In this document: positions 1 to 6,344 of the stretch, one piece after another
Layout: every line of letters begins with the position of its first letter
How positions within the stretch are numbered: the first letter of the stretch is position 1
Assembly (NCBI GenBank): GCA_947166165.1
Contig: CAMVDK010000028.1
Span: forward strand, 1 to 17,834
DNA from: an uncultured Porphyromonadaceae bacterium
GTDB lineage: Bacteria > Bacteroidota > Bacteroidia > Bacteroidales > Muribaculaceae
Direction: 5' to 3'
DNA: 17,834 bases
Program-made: the position numbers and the translations under genes
Notes under the pieces: model-generated
What the model saw: only the letters and a program-made list of their open reading frames with translations
What the model was told of the DNA's origin: nothing
Database searches by the model: none

Positions 1-53
1 AGAGCACCTGACTCATAATCAGGGAGTCCTTGGTTCAAGCCCAAGTGGGACCA
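1..53 (+). tRNA. tRNA-Met (anticodon CAT), 5' end outside the window
   Basis: The anticodon stem CCTGA/TCAGG (7-11/19-23) encloses a seven-base loop with CAT at 14-16. The T arm is CTTGG/CCAAG (29-33/41-45) around TTCAAGC. The 3' acceptor strand TGGGACC (46-52) is followed by discriminator A53, and CCA is not encoded. The acceptor 5' strand and most of the D arm lie before base 1. A CAT anticodon can belong to elongator Met, or to Ile2 after lysidine modification. The visible part cannot separate these, and Met is the default call. Confidence 0.9.
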
Positions 54-62
54 CCCGAAAAC

Positions 63-96
63 ATCGCCAATCGACTCCATTCGGCCGGTTGGCGAT
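63..96 (+). terminator. Hairpin after the tRNA gene
   Basis: ATCGCCAA (63-70) pairs perfectly with TTGGCGAT (89-96). The stem extends inwards by TCG/CGG with one wobble, giving about 11 pairs around a 12-base loop. It sits 10 bases after the tRNA and just before the next gene. No clean T tract follows, so it may be a processing or attenuation structure rather than a classical terminator. Confidence 0.5.
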
Positions 97-141
97 TTGC
101 GATTAAGGGAGGCGCTCCTCATCCAACCAACAGCACCGAAG

Positions 142-1059
142 ATGAACCTAAAAGAGTTATACCGGCATTTGCAGCAGTGGCATTCTGATGCGTTGAACTA
201 CGACTTCGACGAGAATGAGCTGCACCATTGCGCCAACTGCGAGAACACCTTTGCAGGCAACTATTGCCCCCACTGCTCGCAGAAGGCCGGAATCGGTAAA
301 ATCTCATGGAAGAGCGTCGTGCAAGGAGCGCTCGAAGTGTGGGGAATGCACTCACGCTCACTGCCCTACACGCTGGTGCAACTGGCCTTCAGGCCAGGAC
401 ACATGATCAGCGACTACATCAACGGCAAGCGGCAAGTGTCGTTCCCGCCGCTGAAAATGCTCGTGATTCTCGGCATCATCAGTGTGGCCATCGACAGCAT
501 TTTCGTCATCAACGACGCCCTGACGGCCAACCTGGAGCCCATCAAGCTCGGAGAGTGGCGGTTCCTGCACCGAACCATGCAATGGGTGAAACACAACCCG
601 GGATGGGGGTGGCTCATGATTTCAAGCTTCTTTCTCATTCCCACCTGGGCCATTTTCCGCTATTCACCCAAAAACCCGCGCCACACTCTGCCGCAAGGCT
701 TTTTCATACAAGTGTTCCTGAGCATGCAGGTGCTCCTGATCGACGACATCGCCGACATCACCTCCGACGTCTTCTACACCCTCATTCCGCTATGCTACAC
801 CTGCGTCAACAAGCAGCTGTTCGGTCACAGCCTCTGGGGCACCATCTGGCGCACGCTGGCAGTGATGGTGAGCGGATTCTTCCTGGCCTTGTCGTTCAAC
901 TACACCTATGCGCTGCTGGCCGCCGACGCCGACGCCGTCACAACACCCGCCCACAATCTGCTCTTGCTGGCAATGCTGGTGCTCATCGCATTTTCGGTCA
1001 TCTTCCTCGCCACGGCCACCGCCAGGCACAGCGCAAAGCGTAAAAAAGAAAACACCTAA
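142..1059 (+). CDS. DUF3667 zinc-ribbon membrane protein
   Basis: The protein has 305 residues from the ATG at 142. The same frame is open back to a TTG at 97, but that lies inside the preceding hairpin region and adds no family sequence. An N-terminal zinc ribbon has cysteines at about 30, 33, 42 and 45 (CANC...YCPHC). It is followed by the conserved stretch LAFRPGHMISDYINGKRQ, then about five hydrophobic segments between residue 105 and the C-terminus. This order matches the Bacteroidetes DUF3667 family. The molecular function is unknown; a small zinc-binding head on an inner-membrane helical bundle is what can be seen. No own promoter box is evident, so it may be read through from the tRNA. 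The stop codon overlaps the convergent ATPase gene. Confidence 0.85.
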   Translation: MNLKELYRHLQQWHSDALNYDFDENELHHCANCENTFAGNYCPHCSQKAGIGKISWKSVVQGALEVWGMHSRSLPYTLVQLAFRPGHMISDYINGKRQVSFPPLKMLVILGIISVAIDSIFVINDALTANLEPIKLGEWRFLHRTMQWVKHNPGWGWLMISSFFLIPTWAIFRYSPKNPRHTLPQGFFIQVFLSMQVLLIDDIADITSDVFYTLIPLCYTCVNKQLFGHSLWGTIWRTLAVMVSGFFLALSFNYTYALLAADADAVTTPAHNLLLLAMLVLIAFSVIFLATATARHSAKRKKENT

Positions 1060-2357
1060 AGGAAAAATGCCTGATAGGTGGGCAGATACCTTACCGAATC
1101 CTTCCGTGCATAATCCTTTGTATATATAAGATAGCGATCATTGGTGATACGCGACGAGAACTTCTTGCAAAAGGCATCCAATGAAGCATGCGTCTTATAA
1201 GACGATGATTTCACCTCTATCGGCAGAATCTTGGTTCCGCGTGACAACAAGAAATCAACCTCATAGCTATGCTTTCCACTCTCCGTAGGCCAAGAGTAAT
1301 AGAACAGTCTGTTGCCTGAAGCCGTGAGCATCTGAGCAACAATGTTCTCATACAAATACCCAAGGTTGGCAGCGAGTTTATCACTGAGCAGACGCTCATA
1401 GATGACATTTTCCGTGAACGCCTTGTCGCGGAAAGCCAGTGTCACAAAGAGACCCGTATCACCGACAAACATCTTATATTGCTGCAATGTCTCAGCACTT
1501 CCAAGCCCCACGTTAGGATCGTCACAGTGATGGCATATATTCACCGTCTTGGATTTCTCCATCTCCGCAATCAGTTCGATATAGTCTTCACTCCTTGCTT
1601 TAGGAATAACATGGGAAACCCGATAGTGCGACGCATTGTTGTTCAGCTGGGCTGGTATGGCGGCAAAGATACGGGCAGCTTTGCCAGTAGGGTCTATTTT
1701 CCCAAAGTCCTCGTCATACAAATCAAGAATAAGCCTTTTAGCGCGGTCGACTATCTCGAAATTGTTAGATTCAAGATAGGAGTCAACAGCCTGAGGCATG
1801 CCGCCTACCAGCATATACAAGCGAAAATCGCGCATCAGCTTCAGGTGTGCTTCCTTCAAGGGCTGCGGATTCTCCCAGACGCTGCGGAGCAGAGGGATAG
1901 TTGCCGTGTCGCCCATTGCCCATCTAAACTCTTCATAGTCCATCGGATACATGCTGATACGCTCTTCTTCGCTGGGTATCAGTATGTTCTCTGTGTTCTT
2001 ACGGATAGAAATCAGAGAGCCTGTTTCAATGTAGTCATAACGGTGATCTGCCACAAACGACTTGATGGCCTGACGGGCAAGAGGCTGAAACTGCACCTCG
2101 TCAAAGACGATAAGCGACTTGCGCTCAACCAATTTCACACCATAAGCCAGCTGAAGCCTCAAGAAAATATAATTGAGGTCGGAGACATCATTAAAAAGCT
2201 CTTTTATTTCTCGCGAGCATGTGGTGAAGTCAATGAGGATGAAGGTTTCGTATTCATTACGCGCAAAGCATTTCACAATAGTTGATTTGCCTATGCGTCG
2301 GGCACCTTCTATGAGAAGAGTGCTGTTTCCATTGCTCTCCTGCTTCCATTTCAGCAA
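1056..2357 (-). CDS. AAA_14/DUF4143 ATPase, probably damaged at its N-terminus
   Basis: The protein has 433 residues if read from the TTG at 2357. Walker A GARRIGKST is at about 18-26, Walker B LIVFDEVQ at 82-89, and the C-terminal DUF4143 part carries a PD-(D/E)XK-like motif (YEVDF...IEVKS; D368, E381, K383). This is the widespread Bacteroidales 'ATP-binding protein' family of unsettled function. Upstream in the same frame the DNA reads RKIYDR directly before the TTG start, which resembles the family N-terminus. Before that come a TAG stop and seven codons back to an ATG at 2399, placed correctly behind a strong promoter. The native start therefore seems cut off by a nonsense codon. Expression would need the TTG or another non-ATG start, or readthrough. 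The core motifs are intact, so the damage looks recent or is bypassed. The stop overlaps the DUF3667 stop by 4 bases. Confidence 0.85.
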   Translation of the reverse strand: MLKWKQESNGNSTLLIEGARRIGKSTIVKCFARNEYETFILIDFTTCSREIKELFNDVSDLNYIFLRLQLAYGVKLVERKSLIVFDEVQFQPLARQAIKSFVADHRYDYIETGSLISIRKNTENILIPSEEERISMYPMDYEEFRWAMGDTATIPLLRSVWENPQPLKEAHLKLMRDFRLYMLVGGMPQAVDSYLESNNFEIVDRAKRLILDLYDEDFGKIDPTGKAARIFAAIPAQLNNNASHYRVSHVIPKARSEDYIELIAEMEKSKTVNICHHCDDPNVGLGSAETLQQYKMFVGDTGLFVTLAFRDKAFTENVIYERLLSDKLAANLGYLYENIVAQMLTASGNRLFYYSWPTESGKHSYEVDFLLSRGTKILPIEVKSSSYKTHASLDAFCKKFSSRITNDRYLIYTKDYARKDSVRYLPTYQAFFL

Positions 2358-2419
2358 ACGGTCATATATTTTCCGCTAAAAAATTCTATTGGGTTCCATA
2401 ACTAAACGTTTTTCTGGCA

Positions 2420-2450
2420 CAAAGGTACAAATCCTTTTCTTTTCCTCAAA
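2420..2450 (-). promoter_or_regulatory. Promoter of the first DUF4143 ATPase
   Basis: On the minus strand TTTG (2450-2447) is followed after 19 bases by TACCTTTG (2427-2420), an exact Bacteroidetes -33/-7 pair. The expected transcript start is a few bases downstream, near 2414. That leaves a short leader before the ATG at 2399, the presumed ancestral start. Confidence 0.75.
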
Positions 2451-2489
2451 TTTTTTTTTGACCAAAACCGCAAAATCCTCAAATTTTAA

Positions 2490-2667
2490 AGGTAGGTTCT
2501 ATAAATTGCAAAATAGAAATGAATGGTTTTGGCCGTCTTGGGTTGCTTGCTGGCATCTTTTGTCTCAACTGCTTGAACCGTAGCCCGCTACTGCTTCGCG
2601 CAGCTTGAGCCAAAACCTGCTCAGCAATCAAGCCCAATTCGGCTCAAGCAATTGATAGAACCCTCCT
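2490..2667. mobile_element. 178-bp terminal-inverted-repeat element, copy 1
   Basis: This segment has the same length as 5777-5954 and differs from it at about ten positions. Its ends are inverted repeats of 20 bases (2490-2509 and 2648-2667) that match each other at 17 positions. An inner inverted pair GGTTTTGGC (2525-2533) and GCCAAAACC (2609-2617) gives further folding potential. There is no transposase and no convincing reading frame, so it fits a non-autonomous MITE-like element. A clear target duplication is not visible. It lies about 40 bases upstream of the -33 box of the first ATPase. Confidence 0.75.
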
Positions 2668-2991
2668 AAAGAATCTATCGGTCTGTTGCCTCCAAAGTAG
2701 ATGTGTTCCCTTTATTCTTCAGGGTCACCGCAGCGGCAGGCCTGGGCAAGATGATGTCACCTAAGCTACTCTGGAGGAGGCCACTCTGACTGCGGCATTC
2801 CACCCCCAGGGTGGCATCCTCGCGACTTTTTTTCCCTTCATTTGAAGGGTGTATTTGGGACTTATGCTCTCATCGTCTAAAAAAACTAGAGGCATATAGC
2901 GCATCACCGCCACCCTGCCGGGATGGCGGGATGGCGGTGGTGATGGTTTTGATTTACTTGATTGGCGGACTGGCCAGACTGGCCGGCACGC
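2668..2991. other. Gene-free stretch between the 178-bp element and fabH
   Basis: I see no gene in these 324 bases. There are several small hairpins: CCACCC/GGGTGG (2800-2805/2809-2814), CCCTTCA/TGAAGGG (2834-2840/2843-2849), and the larger one after fabH listed separately. On the minus strand TTTTTAGAC (2883-2875), followed by a GCATAAG-like tail, resembles the repeat family at the right edge of the window. Confidence 0.6.
2903..2944 (-). terminator. Probable fabH terminator hairpin
   Basis: CACCGCCACCC (2905-2915) pairs with GGGATGGCGGTG (2928-2939) with one bulged base, giving 11 pairs. The loop contains a further GCC/GGC pair. It lies about 50 bases downstream of the fabH stop. A T7 run follows on the minus strand about 18 bases further on, so the termination signal is imperfect. 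The octamer GGGATGGC occurs twice in tandem within the hairpin. Confidence 0.5.
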
Positions 2992-3984
2992 TCAGAGCGA
3001 CCAGTTGAGCAGGATGGCTCCCCAGGTGAATCCGGCGCCGAAGGCGGTGAGCACCATCTTGTCGCCCTTGTGCAGGCGGTCGCGGCACTCGTCGATGCAG
3101 ATGGGTATGGAGGCCGCGCTGGTGTTGCCCCGGTGCTGGATGTTGACGAGCACTTTGGCGGGGTCGATGCCCAGGCGGCTGCCCACGGCCTCGATGATGC
3201 GCAGGTTGGCCTGGTGGGGCACAAACCAGTCGATGTCGTCGGTGCTGAGGCCGTTGCGCTTCATCACGTCTTGCGACGAGGTGAGCATGTCGATCACGGC
3301 GTGCTTATACACGGCGCGCCCTTCCTGATACAGGTAATGCATGCGTCCGTCGAGCGTTGCCTGGCTGGCGGGCATGGCCGAGCCGCCGGCTTTGTAGACC
3401 AGATAATCGAGCCCGTTGCCGTCGATGTGGAACACGCCGTCGATGATGCCCTCCGAGGGGTTGTCGGTGGGCTCGACCAGCATGGCTCCGGCGCCGTCGC
3501 CGAACAGCGGGCAGGTGGCGCGGTCCTGATAGTCGGTCATGCTCGACATCTTCTCGGCGCTGACCACAATCACTTTCTTGTAAAGCCCGGCCTTGACATA
3601 GGCGTTGGCGCTGTAGAGCCCCACGAGGAAGCCAGCGCAGGCGCCTTGAATGTCGTAGGCGTAGCAGCTCACGTCCATGCCGCATTTGTGGGCGATGATC
3701 GAGGCCGTCGATGGGAAGCGGTAGTCGGGGTTGCTGGTCGGGCAGATGAGCAGGTCCACCTCTTCGGGCTTGGTGCCCGTGCGCTCGAGCAGCGTGTTCA
3801 CGGCCTGGATGCCGAGGAAACTGGAGCCCACGTTCTGCTTGAGGATGCGCCGCTCCTTGATGCCCACGCGAGAGGTGATCCACTCGTCGTTGGTGTCCAC
3901 CATGCGCGACAGCTCTTCGTTGTCGAGCACATCGTCGGGAACGTAGGAAGCGATGCCGGTAATCTTTGCGTAAAGCATAATCAA
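2992..3984 (-). CDS. fabH: 3-oxoacyl-ACP synthase III (FabH)
   Basis: The protein has 330 residues, normal for the family. It condenses acetyl-CoA (or a branched primer) with malonyl-ACP to start fatty-acid synthesis in the cytoplasm. The catalytic triad is visible: Cys116 in QGACAGF, His257 in VPHQAN and Asn287 in RGNTSAAS. The substrate-site stretch TNDEWI is at 31-36 and the glycine-rich FGDGAGA at 161-167. The start could be M1 or M3 (ATGATTATG); both leave the conserved YAKITG beginning. It lies downstream of rpmF and yceD in the order common in many bacteria. A perfect 14-bp hairpin in the gap suggests partial termination or attenuation between rpmF and fabH. I see no clear separate promoter. 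Confidence 0.97.
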   Translation of the reverse strand: MIMLYAKITGIASYVPDDVLDNEELSRMVDTNDEWITSRVGIKERRILKQNVGSSFLGIQAVNTLLERTGTKPEEVDLLICPTSNPDYRFPSTASIIAHKCGMDVSCYAYDIQGACAGFLVGLYSANAYVKAGLYKKVIVVSAEKMSSMTDYQDRATCPLFGDGAGAMLVEPTDNPSEGIIDGVFHIDGNGLDYLVYKAGGSAMPASQATLDGRMHYLYQEGRAVYKHAVIDMLTSSQDVMKRNGLSTDDIDWFVPHQANLRIIEAVGSRLGIDPAKVLVNIQHRGNTSAASIPICIDECRDRLHKGDKMVLTAFGAGFTWGAILLNWSL

Positions 3985-4013
3985 TACTGAGATGTTAAAA
4001 CCTTAAAAATGCA

Positions 4014-4056
4014 TATCCTAAATAAAGGCTGTCGTGCGGCTGCTTTATTTAGGATA
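4014..4056 (-). terminator. Perfect 14-bp hairpin between rpmF and fabH
   Basis: TATCCTAAATAAAG (4014-4027) and CTTTATTTAGGATA (4043-4056) are exact inverted repeats around a 15-base loop. On the minus strand the stem is followed closely by a T5 run (ATTTTTAAGG), which fits a terminator of the yceD-rpmF transcript or an attenuator ahead of fabH. The fabH start is 29 bases beyond the stem. Confidence 0.65.
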
Positions 4057-4131
4057 CACGCGTTGGTTGTTCGAAGCCTGTTGTGATGCTGTGGCGGTAG
4101 CCATTCCGGCCCACGCCACCAGGCTTTGCCA

Positions 4132-4317
4132 TCAGACGGCAGCTTCCTCGCCCATCACATTCTTGCCGCGGTAGTAACCGCACTCGGGGCAAACGGTGTG
4201 ATAAACATGCCATGCGCCGCAGTTGGAGCATTGAGCGATGGTGGGAGCCACAGCCACGTCGTGGGTGCGACGCTTGGCCGTGCGGGTCTTGGATTGTCTA
4301 CGTTTAGGATGTGCCAT
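4132..4317 (-). CDS. rpmF: 50S ribosomal protein L32
   Basis: The 61-residue protein starts MAHPKRRQSKTRTAKRR, the basic start of L32. It has a zinc-ribbon type CxxC pair: Cys30/Cys33 (CSNC) and Cys43/Cys46 (CPEC). L32 belongs to the large ribosomal subunit near the peptidyl-transferase side. It follows yceD by 20 bases, the usual pair in most bacteria, and is probably cotranscribed with it. Confidence 0.98.
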   Translation of the reverse strand: MAHPKRRQSKTRTAKRRTHDVAVAPTIAQCSNCGAWHVYHTVCPECGYYRGKNVMGEEAAV

Positions 4318-4337
4318 TTCGTTGTTATAAGTTTTGT

Positions 4338-4883
4338 TTAGTTGTTATTCTTGAGTTTGCGCAGTGCGTCCCATCGGGGGTCGGTGGCCTGGTCGTCGCC
4401 GCCATCGCTCTGCCCGCCGTCTTCGCCGCCAGGCTGCGCGTGGTGGCTCTGCAGCTGCTCCATCATCTGCTCGTTGCACTCGCCTGGGGCATGCGTGTGC
4501 ATGATGGGGATGGTGAGCAGCACGGTGTCGCGCACAATGGGCTCGATGTCGAGCTCACGCCACTGTTCGGGCACCACGAGCAGGTTATCGCGGCTGTCGT
4601 CGAGGCTCTCGCCCTCCTGACGCACGCTGAGCCGGTAGGTGGTGTCGACCTGATGGGCCATCGGGTCGAGGCAACGGTCGCACGGAATGGTGAGCGTGCC
4701 GTGGCAGCTCAGCGACAGCTCGTAGTCGCACTCGCTCTTGCGAGCGATGACCGCCTCGACTTCGATGTCGGCCGCAATGACCTCCGCCGGCTCATCGTCT
4801 GGAAAAAAGTCAGCGCCCAGGCGATAGGTAACCGACTGAGATTCAAAGGGCAACGCCTTCAGATTCAACTTGAAAGAGGCCAC
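4338..4883 (-). CDS. YceD-family (DUF177) protein
   Basis: The call is a DUF177 protein, implicated in 23S rRNA accumulation in bacteria and plastids. The conserved core CHGTLTIPCDRCLDPM is followed by the DIEPIVRDTVLLTIPIMHTH region, then an acidic glycine-rich linker and the C-terminal DPRWDALRKLK seen across the family. The frame is open to an ATG at 4928, but that ATG precedes the -7 box TACCTTTG (4921-4914), so it would not be on the transcript. The first plausible in-frame start after it is GTG at 4883, giving 181 residues beginning (M)ASFKLNLKALP. It precedes rpmF, as expected. Confidence 0.9.
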   Translation of the reverse strand: MASFKLNLKALPFESQSVTYRLGADFFPDDEPAEVIAADIEVEAVIARKSECDYELSLSCHGTLTIPCDRCLDPMAHQVDTTYRLSVRQEGESLDDSRDNLLVVPEQWRELDIEPIVRDTVLLTIPIMHTHAPGECNEQMMEQLQSHHAQPGGEDGGQSDGGDDQATDPRWDALRKLKNNN

Positions 4884-4913
4884 TTTTCCCAGTTCATTTG
4901 CATTAAAACGGCA

Positions 4914-4945
4914 CAAAGGTATAAACAATCTGGCTAATATTCAAC
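4914..4945 (-). promoter_or_regulatory. Promoter of yceD-rpmF(-fabH)
   Basis: On the minus strand the -7 box TACCTTTG (4921-4914) lies 20 bases after GTTG (4945-4942), a one-mismatch -33 box. Its position rules out the ATG at 4928 and supports the GTG start of yceD. Confidence 0.6.
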
Positions 4946-5027
4946 CTTTTTCCCGTCTTTTTTGGAATTTTCAGCGAATCTAGGGGTAAAGTGTTAAACT
5001 TTATTAATCATCTGATTCCACACTCCG

Positions 5028-5615
5028 TCACCACAGCGCCTCGGCCAGTTGCTTGAGCTTGGACTGCGACTCGTGGTTCATCAGGCGGGTGACGAGCGTG
5101 TTGAGGTTGGCGGCGTCGTTCACGGGGGCGAGCATGCCGTGGTTAGGCTCGAAGGCGAGGCTGTCGTTGAGCGTGCGCGCCACCGTGGGAATGGTGGTGG
5201 CCAGCATGGTGGTGCCCCACCGGCTGTTGCGGTCGTACTTGCGGCCGATGCTGCGGAAGTCGTCGCCACCTATGTAGTAGAGGCGGCGGCCGCTCTCGGC
5301 GAGGTACACGCGGCTGATAGTGCTGTCGGCCTTGAGCCGCTGGGCGCACTGCATCAGGCACCGCGCCACGTCGAAACGGTCGTAGTCGCGCTCCTGCGGC
5401 GGCCTGACGTCGAACACGAGCACCGTGTCGCACAGCCACGGCTGCATCACGGCGATGTTGATGCCCGCATTGTCGGGGTCGAGCGCCGTGAGCTCTTCCG
5501 TCCCGATAATGGTGCGCCCGCTGCCAATCTTGTTCCAGGCGAGCCAGCCGAGCAGGCCCACCACAGCCACGACAAGCGCGCCGCGCACGATGCGTTGGTT
5601 GATAACAATGGTCAT
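5028..5615 (-). CDS. Unrecognised membrane-anchored protein, 195 residues
   Basis: I do not recognise the family. The protein has a short cytoplasmic start, one hydrophobic segment at about 10-27 (VRGALVVAVVGLLGWLAW), then about 165 soluble residues that should lie in the periplasm. The soluble part has a regular alpha/beta pattern without an obvious catalytic motif. Recognisable pieces are FDVRPPQERDYDRFD, RVYLAESGRRLYYIGGDDF and a C-terminal helix rich in Asn, Gln and Leu. Codon and base use resemble its neighbours, so it is likely a native gene. The ATG at 5615 is the only good start. I saw no clear -7 box upstream. It ends about 100 bases before the yceD promoter and is transcribed in the same direction. 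Confidence 0.75.
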   Translation of the reverse strand: MTIVINQRIVRGALVVAVVGLLGWLAWNKIGSGRTIIGTEELTALDPDNAGINIAVMQPWLCDTVLVFDVRPPQERDYDRFDVARCLMQCAQRLKADSTISRVYLAESGRRLYYIGGDDFRSIGRKYDRNSRWGTTMLATTIPTVARTLNDSLAFEPNHGMLAPVNDAANLNTLVTRLMNHESQSKLKQLAEALW

Positions 5616-5776
5616 TGCCTTGCGATTGAGTTAGTGTTGGTTAAGGTTGAATGAAATTGCACCGATTTAGACTGCAAGAGTCGTGCCAAAGTTTAAGCCT
5701 CGGGCCATAAATCGCCCCAAAAAAGTGCCCCATGACTGCGCCCCTGGCACACTTGCCGGCTTTAAACAGACAATCA

Positions 5777-5954
5777 AGGTGGGTTCTATAAATTGCTGAA
5801 ATGTAATGAATGGTTTTGGCCGCCTTGGGTTGCTTGCTGGCATCTTTTGTCTCAACTGCTTGAACCGTAGCCCGCTACTGCTTCGCGCAGCTTGAGCCAA
5901 AACCTGCTCAGCAATCAAGCCCAATTCGGCGCAAGCAATTTATAGAACCCACCT
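5777..5954. mobile_element. 178-bp terminal-inverted-repeat element, copy 2
   Basis: This is the second copy of the element at 2490-2667, in the same orientation. Here the 20-base terminal repeats AGGTGGGTTCTATAAATTGC (5777-5796) and its exact reverse complement (5935-5954) are perfect. That makes this the better-preserved copy. The interior is almost identical to copy 1, including the GGTTTTGGC/GCCAAAACC inner pair. It has no coding capacity. The 12-mer AGACAATCAAGG overlaps its left end (5768-5779) and recurs shortly after its right end, near 5967. This is too far out to be a clean target duplication. Confidence 0.8.
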
Positions 5955-6148
5955 AAGGACAACTGAAGACAATCAAGGACAATCATTCACAAGCAGCTGA
6001 ATTCCACAATAAGACCAGTTGTCGCTCATTGTTCTTCATTGCGGGTCACCAGTATACTGTATCTATATCAACTGAGATCATCAAGCGGCGCGACAAAAGA
6101 GCATTTTTCGCTATGAAACGATGTGAAATCCACTTTTTTCTGTGACCA
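5955..6148. other. Gene-free stretch before the hairpin repeat cluster
   Basis: I see no gene here. The left part contains short GGACAA/GACAAT reiterations (GGACAACTGAAGACAATC and on). The rest is featureless except for the small palindrome CAGTATACTG near 6051. Confidence 0.5.
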
Positions 6149-6212
6149 GGCTGCACCTCGGAAAAACATTCAAGCAAGCTTGATGTTTTTCGCTCGGTTT
6201 GCACTAATGTTG
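6149..6212 (+). repeat. Promoter-bearing hairpin repeat, unit A
   Basis: Left box GGCTGCACCTCGG (6149-6161), a hairpin (6161-6191) with AAAAACAT/ATGTTTTT and CAAG/CTTG stems, then right box CGCTCGGTTTGCAC and TAATGTTG (6205-6212), a degraded -7 box. The boxes are shared with units B and C but the palindromic core is different. A linking hairpin (6204-6234, GAGGGC/GCCCTC core, CTAAT/ATTAG base) joins it to unit B. Confidence 0.75.
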
Positions 6213-6233
6213 AGGGCTTTGCCCTCGAAATTA

Positions 6234-6325
6234 GGCGGCACCTCGGCAATGGCAAGTTAACTGTCAATCAAAATGCATTTTGATTGACGTTTTCTTGCCA
6301 TTGCGCTCGGTTTGCACTAATTTTG
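6234..6325 (+). repeat. Promoter-bearing hairpin repeat, unit B
   Basis: Left box GGCGGCACCTCGG (6234-6246). The core has an outer stem GCAATGGCAAG/CTTGCCATTGC (6246-6256/6294-6304) enclosing a perfect 26-base palindrome at 6263-6288 centred on ATGCAT. Then come the right box CGCTCGGTTTGCAC and the exact -7 box TAATTTTG (6318-6325). A linking hairpin (6317-6345, CTAATTT/AAATTAG with GCG/CGC) joins it to unit C. Confidence 0.8.
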
Positions 6326-6344
6326 CGCCATAATCGCGAAATTA

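Noticed and set aside
1..1059. tRNA-linked integration site
   Set aside because: No repeat of the tRNA 3' end and no integrase are visible in the window.
5667..5924. 85-residue minus-strand frame across the second 178-bp element
   Set aside because: It is half flank and half repeat, and the equivalent frame is not kept in the other copy.
6046..6267. 73-residue minus-strand frame near the hairpin cluster
   Set aside because: It runs through repeat boxes and hairpins, has no homology I recognise and no promoter.
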